In this document: piece by piece, positions 41,610 to 52,030 of the stretch
How positions within the stretch are numbered: the first letter of the stretch is position 1
Layout: each line of letters starts with the position of its first letter
Origin: Entoloma clypeatum
Taxonomy: Eukaryota; Basidiomycota; Agaricomycetes; Agaricales; Entolomataceae
Assembly (NCBI GenBank): GCA_963565915.1
Contig: OY751491.1
Coordinates: 868,001-932,000 of the forward strand
Reading direction: 5' to 3'
DNA: 64,000 bases
Translations under genes and position numbers: made by a program
The notes under the pieces: model-generated
Database searches by the model: none
What the model was told of the DNA's origin: nothing
What the model saw: only the letters and a program-made list of their open reading frames with translations

Positions 41610-43602
41610 TTTTTTTTTTTTTGGGTCACAATTTATATAGCGGTATACTAGGGGTACAGTCCACTTGACATAGAGTAAACTACATTGATCTGAGGATCTA
41701 CGTACATGTGAAGAACAGGCGGCGCAAAGCTCCATCGAGCTGATAAGACCTCACGCCAGGTCGGGAGAGTCTGTTATAAACAAACACATTAGTATGCTCG
41801 CCTGAATATTCAGCCACATGATACAGGAGCACTCCAACCTTGTGAGGTTGGCCGTTGACGGCGCTGGGGGGTGTCTGCACCCTACCCACCAAAGAAGTGC
41901 CTCTGCAGTTCTTACCCTTCAATTGTGTTCGCTTGCCAGAGGGGGCTGCACCCCTTTGAACCCAGCACGCTACCACGCGACTACTGCCAATGGTTGTGTT
42001 GGGCATTGGACGGTCCCTAAAGGCAAATGCCCCTGGGTTGTCTATAATGAATTTCCCAAAGACATCCCAGATGGGAGTGTTCCTCGAGAAGGTGGGCATG
42101 TCTGGTGGCCTGGTGGGGTGGTGCAGACATTTGTAGGAAACATGGGCAAAGTCCTTGACGGACCTCATTCCACAGTTGCACTGTGCAACTTTGTCTCCAA
42201 TGTTGAATCTGTGAGGCCTCGGACCATTTGGGCCTTGAGGGATTGGGAGTGACCCACATCCTTAAGCCATGTGCCGCCCTTGAGGTGGGACGGTTTCATT
42301 CACTTTGCCCAGGCATGGTCTTGGCTCTGACACACGATCTTGGGAATTGGTAGTGGCGGCCAACATACTTGGGGGACTGGTACAAGTTGTTCCAATCACT
42401 GGGCATGTTGTCCGTGAATTGCTTCATGTTGAAGTCAAGGGATCTGGAGGCAGACTCACCACACTCGATGTGAATTGAGGAGGCGAAGTTGTGCACTGCA
42501 TGGTGGGGTTCGAAGCCATGATCTGAGCAGTCAGGAACATGGTGAAAGAAAACCTTGGATTTCAGACTGAGTTCCTCAAACCAAGGAACCAGGTTACTGA
42601 TGATGGCAAGCGCAGTGGCCTGCGATGAGTGGAGGTCCGGATCTGTGGCCCACCAAATGGCGTTGACAGAGTTGGTGAATATGTGGATTTCTTCCAGTTG
42701 AGAGAGACCCCCTAGCAGACTGACCAGGTTGGAGAACCCGTGTCCGATAGCTAAGGTTTCAGTGTTGTCAGAGACTGCGAGGCCCCCAGCCATCCAGTCT
42801 TTGTTGATGGAGTACCCCATGTGCCAGGTCTCCCAAGCTGCAACAGCTTGGTGGCCCGACGTGAGGGAGGGAACTGCCATGTCAGTGACAATAACAGTGG
42901 ATTTATTGGAGCAGATGTTGGCATTGAACACCTTGTTAAGGGTGATGAGGTGCAACTTCCTGGCTTCAGCACGGTCCTTAGCGGTCTTTGTAAGGGCGAC
43001 CTTACGATCCAAGACTCAAACTCAGATACTTGCAAGGGAGATCCAAAGTTTAGATTGAGTAGTCTGATAAGTAACACAACACACACCTTGCAAGGGAGAT
43101 CCGAAGAGAAAGTTCTAAGGATTCCCCTGCAAGCTAGCAAGATAAATAGTAAAGTGAGATATGAAATAAGAGATAAAACGAGACACATGAATGATGAGCA
43201 ATGATCAGGAGTAGTGATGAAGGATGAATGGAAACAAGATGAATGATAGTACCTGCGATCCGACATGCAGAGTAGCGGATGGGGGCGGAGTCATTGGATG
43301 CGGAGAGGCGGATAAGATGTCGGAGACAGCGGATATGATCGGAGGACGTCGGAGATGGTGGAATAGAAAGGGAAGGAAGAAAGGAAAGGAAAAGTGAAAA
43401 GTGAAAGTGGTTGCCCTTACAGTCTTGCCGCAAATAAGGGTGATGTCGTGGATGATGCGCTCAGGGAAGGGGTCGAGGACATGTTTTCCTGGTTTGTTGT
43501 AGTTGTTGAATGGTGATAGGGGGACAGTTACGTTCACACGATAGGCCCAGATATCAATGAGTGGGGATTTAAGGTTATACATAAATTCTGGGGAGTACCA
43601 TG
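41610..43602 (-). mobile_element. LINE 3' half (Tad-like non-LTR element)
   Basis: On the minus strand this contains the post-RT linker, RNase H, a CCHC-type end motif, a 3' UTR and a 13-base A tail (41622-41610). Its start, YSPEFMYNLKS, continues in frame from the LINE fragment that ends at 61688 once one copy of the CATGG duplication is removed. About 420 bp of unrelated sequence with GT and AG ends interrupts it at about 43425-43003. Confidence 0.82.
42296..43012 (-). pseudogene. LINE RNase H domain
   Basis: A 238-codon frame. Homology to the RNase H of fungal non-LTR elements begins around VALTKTAKDRAEARKL, then VTDMAVP (first Asp), DNTETLAIGHGFSNL, EEIHIFTNSVNAIWWAT and HHVPDCSDHG. The usual Asp in the FTDS motif reads Asn here, a G-to-A type change. 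Its role is to remove template RNA during target-primed reverse transcription. The following zinc-type segment (CNCGMRSVKDFAHVSYKC, at about 42190-42130) is in a shifted frame. Confidence 0.75.
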
Positions 43603-43956
43603 TAATGAAGTATCCAATGTAGGCAGCCCAAAGGGCACTCAAGATATAGCGGAACTCATGCATATGGAAGCTGCACTAACCTGGTAAAGAGACGTTAGTT
43701 AAGCAACTAAGAGGCTGACTAGCTAAGAATGTCTCAGAGAACTGGGGTTCAAGAGTTAAGATTCACTGGTAGAAATACATGGGTATTTATATGAATCTAT
43801 AATGCGCATGGACCATGCATGGACCATGTACAAACAATGTATAAACAGAGTCCTGTTTCTGGGGCTGTACCATAAACTCACATATATGGTATTAGTGACT
43901 TATAGTTACATTTGTGACAAGCATGTGATGTGACATATCTGGTGATATGTTCAACA
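43603..43956 (-). repeat. Copia B 3' LTR
   Basis: 354 bp; on the minus strand it starts TGTTGAACATATCACC and ends GATACTTCATTA. It is preceded by the purine tract GTGAGGGGGAG and followed by CATGG (43602-43598), the same 5 bp that precede the partner LTR at 61689. Confidence 0.88.
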
Positions 43957-43963
43957 CTCCCCC

Positions 43964-44135
43964 TCACTTAGAATCCCAGGTAGGTTTTGTAAATGGAGTA
44001 TGAGGCTCTTTAAACTCCATTCGGAGTAGAGCGTGGAATTTCTCAAATTCCAGGTGACCAAGTGGCTTGGTAAACATCTCAGCCAGATTTTTATTTTCTG
44101 GAACAAACCGTGGTTCGATTAATCTATCCACCTTG
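43964..44135 (-). pseudogene. pol: Copia B RNase H C-terminus
   Basis: Encodes RFVPENKNLAEMFTKPLGHL and ends TKPTWDSK at a TGA just before the purine tract. The NLAxxxTKPL motif is the hallmark end of Copia RNase H. Upstream coding sequence is cut at the 96-bp tandem repeat. Confidence 0.82.
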
Positions 44136-44315
44136 GTTATCTACATGGTGGAGAGGTGGGAGCGGCTCGCGTTCGTGGAGGATCGGTTCTCTGGTCTGGG
44201 ATGATGTCCTTCTATGTAAAATTGCACCTTGGTTATCTACATGGTGGAGAGGTGGGAGCGGCTCGCGTTCGTGGAGGATCGGTTCTCTGGTCTGGGATGA
44301 TGTCCTTCTATGTAG
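44129..44315 (+). repeat. Tandem 96-bp duplication
   Basis: The sequence from CACCTTGGTTATCTACATGG to CTTCTATGTA occurs twice with a period of 96 bp (starts 44129 and 44225). About 90 bp are identical, so it is recent. It lies where Copia B coding sequence breaks off. Confidence 0.9.
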
Positions 44316-44404
44316 TGATGATCCCTGTACATGCCTATCTACGACACCTGACAGCTGGATCACATGACAGTCGGAGTGTGCCCCTCTTCTTCATGGTGGC
44401 ATCC

Positions 44405-45064
44405 TCATCGCCTCTCCAAGACTCTCTTGGCAATTGTCCCGCCTCTCAATTCTGTCTCGCTGTTCCTGTCCTCTGTCTCCTCCTCTGTCTGAAACGGTGT
44501 CTTGGGGGTGGTCTTCTTCGGCCTCTGTGACTTCCTTGGTTGACCGACCTCCGCTGTTGCCTCCCTTCCTTCCTCCCGTCTTTCCTCCTTGTGTTTCTGA
44601 CTCTGTTGTTCTTCCTCTGCCATCTCCCTCGTTTGTTCTGTTTCTGCCAACTCTGTTCCATCCCTCGGTATAAACCTCCACAGCCTTCTGGCATGGTATG
44701 AGCCTGGCAGCTCTTCTCCATCGAAGTCTTCTAATGTGTAGGAATTGAGCTTCTGGTCCTTCACTTGGTGAGATTCAGACCACATAGGTGTGAGCTTGCG
44801 GTCGTTGCTAACCAAGTGGGTTAGATCGTTCCTATATACCTGTATGAGTTCCCCTTCCTTGAATTCCACGGGTTTCCCTTGTGTCTCGCATATCTTTTGG
44901 TCAAACACTTCCTTGTGTTGAAGCACATGGTGTATGCTTTCCATGTGACCATCCAGGCATTGTTGTTCTGTGTAGGCCATGTGTATGTCAATGTCCTTGA
45001 GTTCTAGAATAGATGTACTTAGCTTGGTGGGTGTTCTCATTGTGTTGACGACTGTCCCAAGGAG
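44405..45064 (-). pseudogene. pol: Gypsy-type integrase C-terminal segment
   Basis: The minus-strand frame contains GELIQVYRNDLTHL, KLTPMWSESHQV, SYTLEDFDGEELPGSYHARR and LWRFIPRDGTELAE. This pattern is the C-terminal module of an integrase found in basidiomycete Ty3/Gypsy elements without chromodomains (recognised from memory). A Glu/Lys/Arg-rich tail follows. Its upstream part is replaced by the Copia A LTR at 45065. Confidence 0.7.
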
Positions 45065-45373
45065 TGTTGAAACTTTTCCCATCATGTAGATTAGATTAGA
45101 TTAGATTACATCACATGACCTTTACATATCTTCATTACATACTTGTTTGGTTGGTACAAACAGTAGTACGGTATATAAGACCAGGAAACTGTCAATATCA
45201 ATAAGTTGTCTCTTGACTCTTAACCAGCTCCATCGCTCTTACCAGCCTCAAGCGCTCTCACCAGCCTCACCCCTCCCAAACCATGTAAGTGGCTAGAACG
45301 GTTATGTAGAGTACTTCCACTGTAGCTGGTTGCTCAGTACATCTGCGGCTAACGCCCAGGTGGAACTTTAACA
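45065..45373 (+). repeat. Copia A 5' LTR
   Basis: 309 bp, TGTTGAAAC to CTTTAACA, with TATATAAG at about 45172. It interrupts the minus-strand Gypsy integrase tail. Confidence 0.92.
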
Positions 45374-45386
45374 GGTTATGGGCCCC
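45374..45386 (+). promoter_or_regulatory. Copia A primer site (initiator tRNA-Met internal type)
   Basis: GGTTATGGGCCCC directly follows the LTR. Drosophila copia is primed by a cleaved initiator tRNA-Met annealed to GGTTATGGGCCC, complementary to the anticodon arm. The same is inferred here. Confidence 0.75.
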
Positions 45387-45736
45387 GGATAGCAGAGGGA
45401 CTTGGGAAACGCTGGCAACAGCGAGTACCTGCCCACTCTACCCTGGTTGGCGAAGAACCGATCGAAAGATCTAGGTTCTGAGTCTTACTTCTTCACATAT
45501 GAACCTGGGAATGTCATTACGACAAGTACCTGTCATGAGACGTCCCTAAGGGGATCGACCTAGTACACTCCATGTGGAAACGTTGATCGCACCTTATACG
45601 TTTCTGACATATAAAGGGTTTTCCCGTGACCGCTATTCCTAAAGGGAATATGTCATAAGGAAACATTTAAATTGTTTTCTTGAATCATATTCATAACACA
45701 TCACTGATTGGGAACCCTTTTTTAGATTCATCTACA
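45387..45736 (+). other. Copia A leader
   Basis: Untranslated region between primer site and gag; no other feature seen. Confidence 0.5.
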
Positions 45737-47512
45737 ATGTCTACCTCTCGTTCTGCCCTTGACATCATCACCGCCTTTGACGGCATCGACTACCAGAGCT
45801 GGGCCGAGAAAATGAAGTCTTACCTCCTCCATCAAGGAGTCTGGCGCATCGTCTCTGGCGACATCACTCGTCCCGTGATCGCCGACTTCACCACTACGGT
45901 CTCCACTCCCGGTCCCACCGCCACTGCTCCTCCTGTGCTGGTTACCACTGTTGACCAGCCCGGCTTCCGCAAGGAAGAAAAGGCCTGGATTAGGGACGAC
46001 GACACAGCCCTTGGAGCGATCCGTCTGAAAGTCTCTGAGGCGATCAGGCGACACATTAAAGACAGCACCTCGGCACTTGGCGCATGGAAAACGCTGAAGG
46101 ATGCCTACTCCAAGGTATCCCCGGCTGTCATCTTCGGCGACTTCAAGGCCGCCGCCACCTTCAAGCTGTCTGGACGCGACCCCGTGCCTGAAATCGAACG
46201 CCTGGGGTCTCTTTTCGCCCGGCTCGCCGATTTGAGCTTTATCGTCCCCGATCTGATGCAGGCAATGATCCTGGCCAATGCAATTCCCGATGCCTGGTCG
46301 TCACTCTCCACCGCCCTTTTCCAGGTCTACGACGCCGATGATTTCACCTACAAAGCCGTCGCCGAAAGCATCATCTCTGAATACAGGCGCAAGTATTCGG
46401 TCGGGTCTACTCATGCGTCCAATGAGCAGGCCCGGAAAATTTCCGGGACAAAGCGCAAGGGGCAGGACCCCAAATGGGAAAAGCAGCAAAAGCCGAGTAC
46501 CTTGCAGAACGACGCTGACGAGCAGCCTAACTCGACTGACCCTAGTACCACTTTTGAAAAGAAGAAGGGAAAAGGACGCTGGCGCAACCAAAAGAAAAGC
46601 GCCAACAATGCGGACAACACGTCCGACCATGTGGAAGAAACGGTTGAGTTTGTTGCTCCCGCCATCCACTTCCCTCCTCTTCCGGCACTGTCCTTCACCA
46701 CCATCACTGGTTGCGGGAAAATGACAAGTACCGCAGAGCCCGATTCCGGAAAAATGCAGTCGCTCCTGCAACGCATGAACCCCCCTCCTTCTCAGTACAC
46801 CGGGCTTCCATCTGGAAAACCGTCCGTGTGGAAAAAGAACAATCACATCTGCAAACTTGCGCGGAACATTGGTGCTCGTCCCTCAGGGTCAAACCTTCGA
46901 ATTCTGGATACAATTATCCCAGAAGAAGATGGAAGACCATCCAAGCAGCGTCGAGTCACTCCACCCTTGGATGACTCGCTCAGGATGATGGACATAGACC
47001 ATCAAAGCGAGCGGATGGGGCCGGAACAATTTGAAGATGGGCTGATCGAACTTGACGGTTCGTCACATCCTTCTCTCAAACATGACCAAATGGGAAACAC
47101 TAATAATCACGCACAGACGTTTGAACATATATTAGCTAGTACCAATGCAGATAGTATAGATCTCTTTAGTGATGATCTGTACAAAAAATATATCAAACAT
47201 TTTGCGTCCTGCACACACTGCAAAGAGAAAGAACGCGCTCAGTGGATCTTAGATTCTGGCGCATCGTTACACTTTACCCATGAGTTTAAAGACTTCACGT
47301 ACTACAGGCCTCTCAAGGCTAAACGATTTGTCCAAACAGCTGCAAAGGGAAAGAAACTGGAAATTCTCGGAGTTGGGGCCGTTCCAGTACGGCATACCCT
47401 AAATGGGGAAATAAAAACCCATCTTCTCCGACCTGTATTCTACATTCCGGACATGGACACATGCCTATTGTCCCTAGGCGTCTTCCTTAATCACGGTTAC
47501 AAGAGAAATTAA
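45737..47512 (+). CDS. gag: Copia A gag and protease
   Basis: The start MSTSRSALDIITAFDG is preferred over an in-frame Met 19 codons upstream because it opens the gag homology (SWAEKMKSYLLHQGVW, WKTLKDAYSKV, a gag_2/UBN2-like fold). There is no classical CCHC knuckle; a CTHCKEKE pair lies just before the protease active site WILDSGASLHFT. The frame then enters the integrase linker (FYIPDMDTCLLSLGVFL) and breaks at 47505 by a 17-bp deletion relative to the 26.8-kb copy. Gag and protease are otherwise complete. Confidence 0.9.
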   Translation: MSTSRSALDIITAFDGIDYQSWAEKMKSYLLHQGVWRIVSGDITRPVIADFTTTVSTPGPTATAPPVLVTTVDQPGFRKEEKAWIRDDDTALGAIRLKVSEAIRRHIKDSTSALGAWKTLKDAYSKVSPAVIFGDFKAAATFKLSGRDPVPEIERLGSLFARLADLSFIVPDLMQAMILANAIPDAWSSLSTALFQVYDADDFTYKAVAESIISEYRRKYSVGSTHASNEQARKISGTKRKGQDPKWEKQQKPSTLQNDADEQPNSTDPSTTFEKKKGKGRWRNQKKSANNADNTSDHVEETVEFVAPAIHFPPLPALSFTTITGCGKMTSTAEPDSGKMQSLLQRMNPPPSQYTGLPSGKPSVWKKNNHICKLARNIGARPSGSNLRILDTIIPEEDGRPSKQRRVTPPLDDSLRMMDIDHQSERMGPEQFEDGLIELDGSSHPSLKHDQMGNTNNHAQTFEHILASTNADSIDLFSDDLYKKYIKHFASCTHCKEKERAQWILDSGASLHFTHEFKDFTYYRPLKAKRFVQTAAKGKKLEILGVGAVPVRHTLNGEIKTHLLRPVFYIPDMDTCLLSLGVFLNHGYKRN

Positions 47513-47515
47513 CAT

Positions 47516-48606
47516 CTCCAAAGGACAGAACAAAATACAGTTCTCGCCTCACATTCTCGGACAAACCATTTATTGGTTAGACACTGAAATACGCTATGAC
47601 CAAATCCACGTGATCTCTAGCAAAATCACTGTTGAAACCTGGCATAAACGCCTTGGCCACCCAAATGACCAGGCGCTCAATAAGATTCCCACCAGTACCA
47701 AAGGAGTACCCAGAACGTTAGTACGTGAGAAATCACAGGAAAGCTGCACGGGGTGTCTAAAAGGGAAAATGCCGAATCAATCTTATCCTAACTCGATGAC
47801 GAGGGCTGTCAAACCCTTCGATTTGATCCATTTGGATTTGAAGCAGATATCCACGGCATTGTACCATAAGTACAAATATTTCCTTACCTTTTTGGACGAT
47901 TTTTCATCCCATGTCTGGGTTGTCTTGCTTAGGAAAAAGTCAGGCGCCATCACGGCGCTGAAACAATTCCTTGCGATGATCCAGAATCAATTTGCCGCCA
48001 CCCCTAAAAAATGGCGGGTTGATGGAGGTGGAGAATTTGATGAATACAAGGATGTACTTGCCGATCATGGAATTCTGATCGACGTCACACTCCCATATCA
48101 GCATCAGCAGAATGGTAGAGCAGAACGGATAAATCGAACTCTGTGGGAAAAATCTCAGGCATTACGCTTCGACGCATGCTTACCACCTATATGGTGGGAA
48201 TTCTGCCTTGAACATGCAGCATTTCTCTACAACAGAACCCCCATGCAGCTTCTTGAATGGAAAACCCCTCACTTCAAGGTGACCAATGAGATCCCCGACA
48301 TGTCCAGCGTCAGAGTATTTGGATGTCAGGCATATGTATATATCCCAAAGGAGAAACATAGGAACTCCCTGGAATCAAGATCCCGATTGATGATTTATCT
48401 CGGATCGAAACCAGGGATCAAAGGATACCGCTTCATGGATCCTGAGACCAACACAATTTTCATGGGCGGGAAAGCTATCTTTGATGAAAGCAAGTACCCT
48501 AGATGCCACATCGACCCGTTGCCAGAAAGCCACCCAGAAATGGAAGACCCAGAGCCGGCTGATGAGTTTGAGGATCTCATTCCCGGCAGCAAAGACGACA
48601 ATAGTC
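47516..48606 (+). pseudogene. pol: Copia A integrase
   Basis: After the 17-bp deletion the frame is open (ORF 47610-48716). It shows WHKRLGHPN and SCTGCLKGK (HHCC finger), HLDLKQI, FLTFLDDFSSHVW, VDGGGEF and GRAERINRTL, with all catalytic acidic residues. The C-terminal linker is truncated at about 48606, where 0.36 kb present in the other copy is missing and RT follows in another frame. Confidence 0.88.
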
Positions 48607-48627
48607 ACAACAAAACACCTCAAAGAG

Positions 48628-50094
48628 CTAGACATGCTCAAACGCCGCGGGGTGATCACGGAGCTAGTACCCCTGCCTGCAGGGAGGAAAGCTCTAAGGA
48701 ACAAATGGGTTTATAACGAAAAGTCCGACGGGCGTCTAAAAGCATGCCTCGTCGCAAAAGGCTTTTCACAGGTAGAAGGGATCGACTTTGATCAGATCTT
48801 CTCACCAGTCATAAGATATGAAACCGTCCGACTAATACTGGCATTGACAGCCCTTGAAGGGTGGTTCATGACACTTTTGGATGTCTCATCAGCCTTCCTC
48901 TATGGAACGCTCCGTGAAGTCATTTACATGTGACAGCCTGAGGGCTACATAGTAAAAGGGAAAGAACACCTCGTGTACCAACTATTCAAAGCTCTATATG
49001 GACTTAAGCAGGCCGCATTAGCCTGGTGGAGGGAACTTGATTCCTCCATGAAAAAGCTCGGCTTTGTCCGGCTTCACTCCGATGCGGGAGTGTTCATTCA
49101 CAAAAGTACCAACGGGGAAATTGTAATCGCCGTCATCTATGTCGACGACTCTGCTTTTCTCGGCACAAACGAGGAATATACGCTAGAGAAAAAGAAGGCC
49201 TTCATGACCACATGGGAATGTAGGGACCTAGGGCACCTTGTGCCTGATGGGGAACCAAAAGAATTTCTCTCTATCCAAATAAGGCAACGTGGGAAACGTA
49301 TCTTCATCGATCAAGTACCTTACCTTGAGAAAATACTCGAACGAATGGGGATGAGCGAATCTAACACCACCCATACCCCACTTCCTACGGGCTACAAACC
49401 CATGATGTCCGAAGATGAACCCAATGCAGAACTTCGATCAAAGTACCAATCCGTCATCGGATCACTTCTATATCTGATGATTGGAACAAGGCCAGACATC
49501 TGTTTTGCTGTGATTAAAATGTCGCAGTTTTCCGCAAATCCCACCAAACGCCATTTAGAAGTGGCTAGGGATATTTGCAGGTATCTGAAGGCAACAAAAA
49601 ATTACGCAATCATGTATGATGGCGACTCAGGGAAAGGAATCTATGCATTCACAGACTCCGACTGGGCGTCAGATGAAAACACGAGGAGGTCTACCACTGG
49701 CTTCTTCATATCACTGGCGTCTGGAGCAGTGACATGGGTATCATCAGCGCAAAAGACCATCGCCCTCTCTTCCACAGAAGCAGAGTATATGGTGTTATCA
49801 GACTGCAGTCGCGCAGCAACATGGCTGAGAAGCATGCTTGCCGAACTTGGAATGCAGATCGGATCAGTACCGATCTACGGAGATAACAACAGCTCCGTCT
49901 TTATCGCATCCAACCCTGTAACTGAGAAGCGATCCAACGTGCGATTCCACTTCGTCAGAGAAAAAGTATCCGAAGGCATCATTACGGTCGAATTCATCGA
50001 AGGAGTGAATAACCCTGCAGACCTTTTAACTAAGAATCTGGGAAAAAACCTCTTCAACAAGTTTATCCCGTACTTTGGATTACTTAAAAACTAG
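48628..50094 (+). pseudogene. pol: Copia A reverse transcriptase and RNase H
   Basis: RT starts at LKELDMLKRRGV and has VAKGFSQVEGIDFDQ, LDVSSAFLYG and YVDD (IAVIYVDDSAFL). A TGA at 48931-48933 replaces CGA (Arg) of the other copy. From 48973 the frame is open to 50094, through RNase H (FTDSDWASDENTRR, STEAEYM) to NPADLLTKNLG. In-frame loss of 12 bp removes KHID from KRSKHIDVRF, a conserved motif near the RNase H end. Confidence 0.9.
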
Positions 50095-50162
50095 ATGAAG
50101 AAAGAGTACCTATATGGGAAAAAGTAAGATGTATTTAGAAGTATGTACTAAATATGGGGGGG

Positions 50163-50469
50163 TGTTGAAACTTTTCCATCACATAGATTAGATTAGATTA
50201 GATTATATCATGTGACCTTAGACATCTTTGATTACATACTTGTTTGGTTGGTACAAACAGTAGTACGGTATATAAGACCAGGAAACTGTCAATATCAACA
50301 AGTCGTCTCTTGACTCTTAACCAGCTCCATTGCTCTTACCAGCCTCAACCGCTCTAACTAGCCTCACCCTTCCCAACCATGTAAGTGACTAGAACGGTAG
50401 AGTAGATACTTCCGCTGTAGCTGTGTTGCTCAGTACATCTGTGGCTAGCGCCCAGGTGGAACTTCAACA
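50163..50469 (+). repeat. Copia A 3' LTR
   Basis: 307 bp, TGTTGAAAC to CTTCAACA, preceded by a tract of seven G. It cuts the minus-strand MFS gene fragment. Confidence 0.92.
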
Positions 50470-50790
50470 TCTGGAACGGACGGTATAACGTCCGATGTGC
50501 CAAGCCTCTCAAGGACCAATCTTGCTTCTCGTGCTCTGCAAACATGGAAGATCTCGAGGGATCAGTCTTGCAAATCTTCTTCGCCTGCCAAGACAACGCG
50601 GTCAGATGAACACTCAGGAGTCATAATTAAACGGATACAGACCTTTTTCAATAGAATAACCGGAGCATAGGTCTCTGGGAGGAAGATGATCGTGAAGATG
50701 GTACACACCCCAGTGAATATCATCATCACCCAGAAGACCCATCGCCAGCTTAATGAACCGGTAACGATGCTAATAAGGGGACATCAATGA
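50470..50790 (-). pseudogene. MFS transporter gene fragment with one intron
   Basis: On the minus strand the first exon part reads GSLSWRWVFWVMMIFTGVCT then PETYAPVILLKK, ending at 50643. A 58-bp GT-AG intron (50642-50585) is followed by AKKICKTD and EKQDWSLRGLAHRTLYRPFQ, meeting the Copia A LTR at 50469. SWRWVFW, PETYAP and TLYRPF are typical of drug/polyamine MFS transporters of the DHA1 group. This is the only host-type gene sequence in the window. The upstream edge meets Gypsy D at about 50790; the rest was not found. Confidence 0.72.
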
Positions 50791-50793
50791 GAG

Positions 50794-51144
50794 AAATCCA
50801 GAACCGATAAACCCACTCCCAAGTCTGACAAGAAACAATCCGCTCCGAACCAATCCACTGCACAAACATCATCAACCAAACCCTCCGCTCCCGCTACCGC
50901 TTCCGCTTCCACATCCGCTCCGAAACCCGATCTCTCCAGTAAATTAGGCAAAGATGGCAAACTGACGTATCAAGAACGCAAACGTCGTTTCGATAATAAC
51001 CTTTGCTTATTCTGCGGTAGCGTCGGACATGCTGTCAAGGACTGTCCCAAGTCCACCTCCTCCACTTCCAAGGCTAAAGGGAAAGCTGCCCAAGTTGGCA
51101 CTCAAGCCAAGGAAAAAGGTAAGGAGATCGAGTCAAAAAAATAG
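50794..51144 (+). pseudogene. gag: D1 gag C-terminus with zinc knuckle
   Basis: A Ser/Pro/Lys-rich segment, then LGKDGKLTYQERKRRFDNNL and the CX2CX4HX4C knuckle CLFCGSVGHAVKDC, ending ESKK at the TAG 51142-51144. The capsid part is missing. It aligns with the end of the D3 gag. Confidence 0.88.
51135..51144 (+). promoter_or_regulatory. D1 candidate -1 frameshift site
   Basis: The gag end reads TCA AAA AAA TAG. The heptamer A-AAA-AAA fits the -1 slippery pattern and touches the gag stop. The -1 frame continues toward protease (DCVDSLRA), interrupted only by one TGA at about 51209. D3 has the same arrangement. Confidence 0.55.
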
Positions 51145-52030
51145 GCAGTGGTCCTCATGAAGCACGGTCTGAGGACTGTGTTGACTCTCTCCGTGCCTCT
51201 GCTCCCATCTGACTTAACGTGTCCACTCTCTCCGATCCGAACTCTTTACGTATCAATATCTCATCTTCTTTTTTCTCTTCAGATTCTGTCCCAGCACTTA
51301 TTGATTCAGGATCTACCCACTGTTTTATTGACATTAACTTTTCCTCCGCTTATGATCTTCCGACCTCCGCTATTCCGCCTTTAGAACTAAAGCTTTTCAA
51401 TGGTTCTTCTAACGTGTTTATCACTCAAGTTGTAACAATACCTATATGTTTTCCTTCAGGTGAATCTTTCGAACAGGATTTTTATGTTACTCCGCTCAAC
51501 TCTGCTTCTTCCGTGGTTCTTGGATACAACTGGCTCACCCGCCACAATCCTATGATTGACTGGGTATTGGGCAGTATCACTTTCTGTCCACAGATGCAAA
51601 AAGAGCCGTTTCCGACATCGATGTCGACCTCCTCCCAAGGTAGGACAGCTACGCTTCTTCCTCCGGAACCTCCGATCATACCTCCGCAGATTTCACTCAT
51701 TAACGCAGCCGCATTTATGAGGGCATGCAAATTGCCTGGTACACAATCCTTTCAACTTCACCTTTCGACTCCCTCCGTTTCTGCTCACTCCGCATCTGCT
51801 TCCGACACCCCTGACTTGACAAACGTACCCGAAGAATACCACGACTATGCTGACGTCTTCAGTAAAGGAAAAGCAGACACTCTTCCACCCCACCGTCCCT
51901 ACAACCTCAAGATCAAACTTGAAGAGGGCTCCACTCCTCCATTCAGTCCGATCTACTCCCTTTCACAACCCGAACTCAATGCCCTCTGTGAATTCATTGA
52001 CGAACACCTCACCATTGGATTCATCCATTC
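51145..52030 (+). pseudogene. pol: D1 protease and RT N-terminus
   Basis: The pol frame starts in the -1 frame after gag (open from about 51212). It shows the aspartic-protease active site PALIDSGSTHCFID and the flap-side SSVVLGYNWLTRHNP. A linker then leads into RT (EYHDYADVFSKGKADTLPPH, LNALCEFIDEHLTIGFI). At about 52030 the RT sequence is interrupted by gag-derived DNA. Confidence 0.88.

Larger units (their letters stand above)
45065..50469 (+). mobile_element. Copia A, copy with both LTRs
   Basis: Ty1/Copia element with LTRs of 309 and 307 bp, tRNA-Met-type primer site, gag-protease, integrase, RT and RNase H. A 17-bp deletion, a roughly 0.36-kb deletion between integrase and RT, and a TGA damage it. 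The LTRs differ at close to 9% of sites, and the flanks (AGGAG, TCTGG) are not duplicated, so it is old or recombined. Confidence 0.93.

Noticed and set aside
44124..44363. 79-codon frame with repeated RTSSQTREPILHERE blocks
   Set aside because: A by-product of the 96-bp tandem duplication, not a repeat protein.
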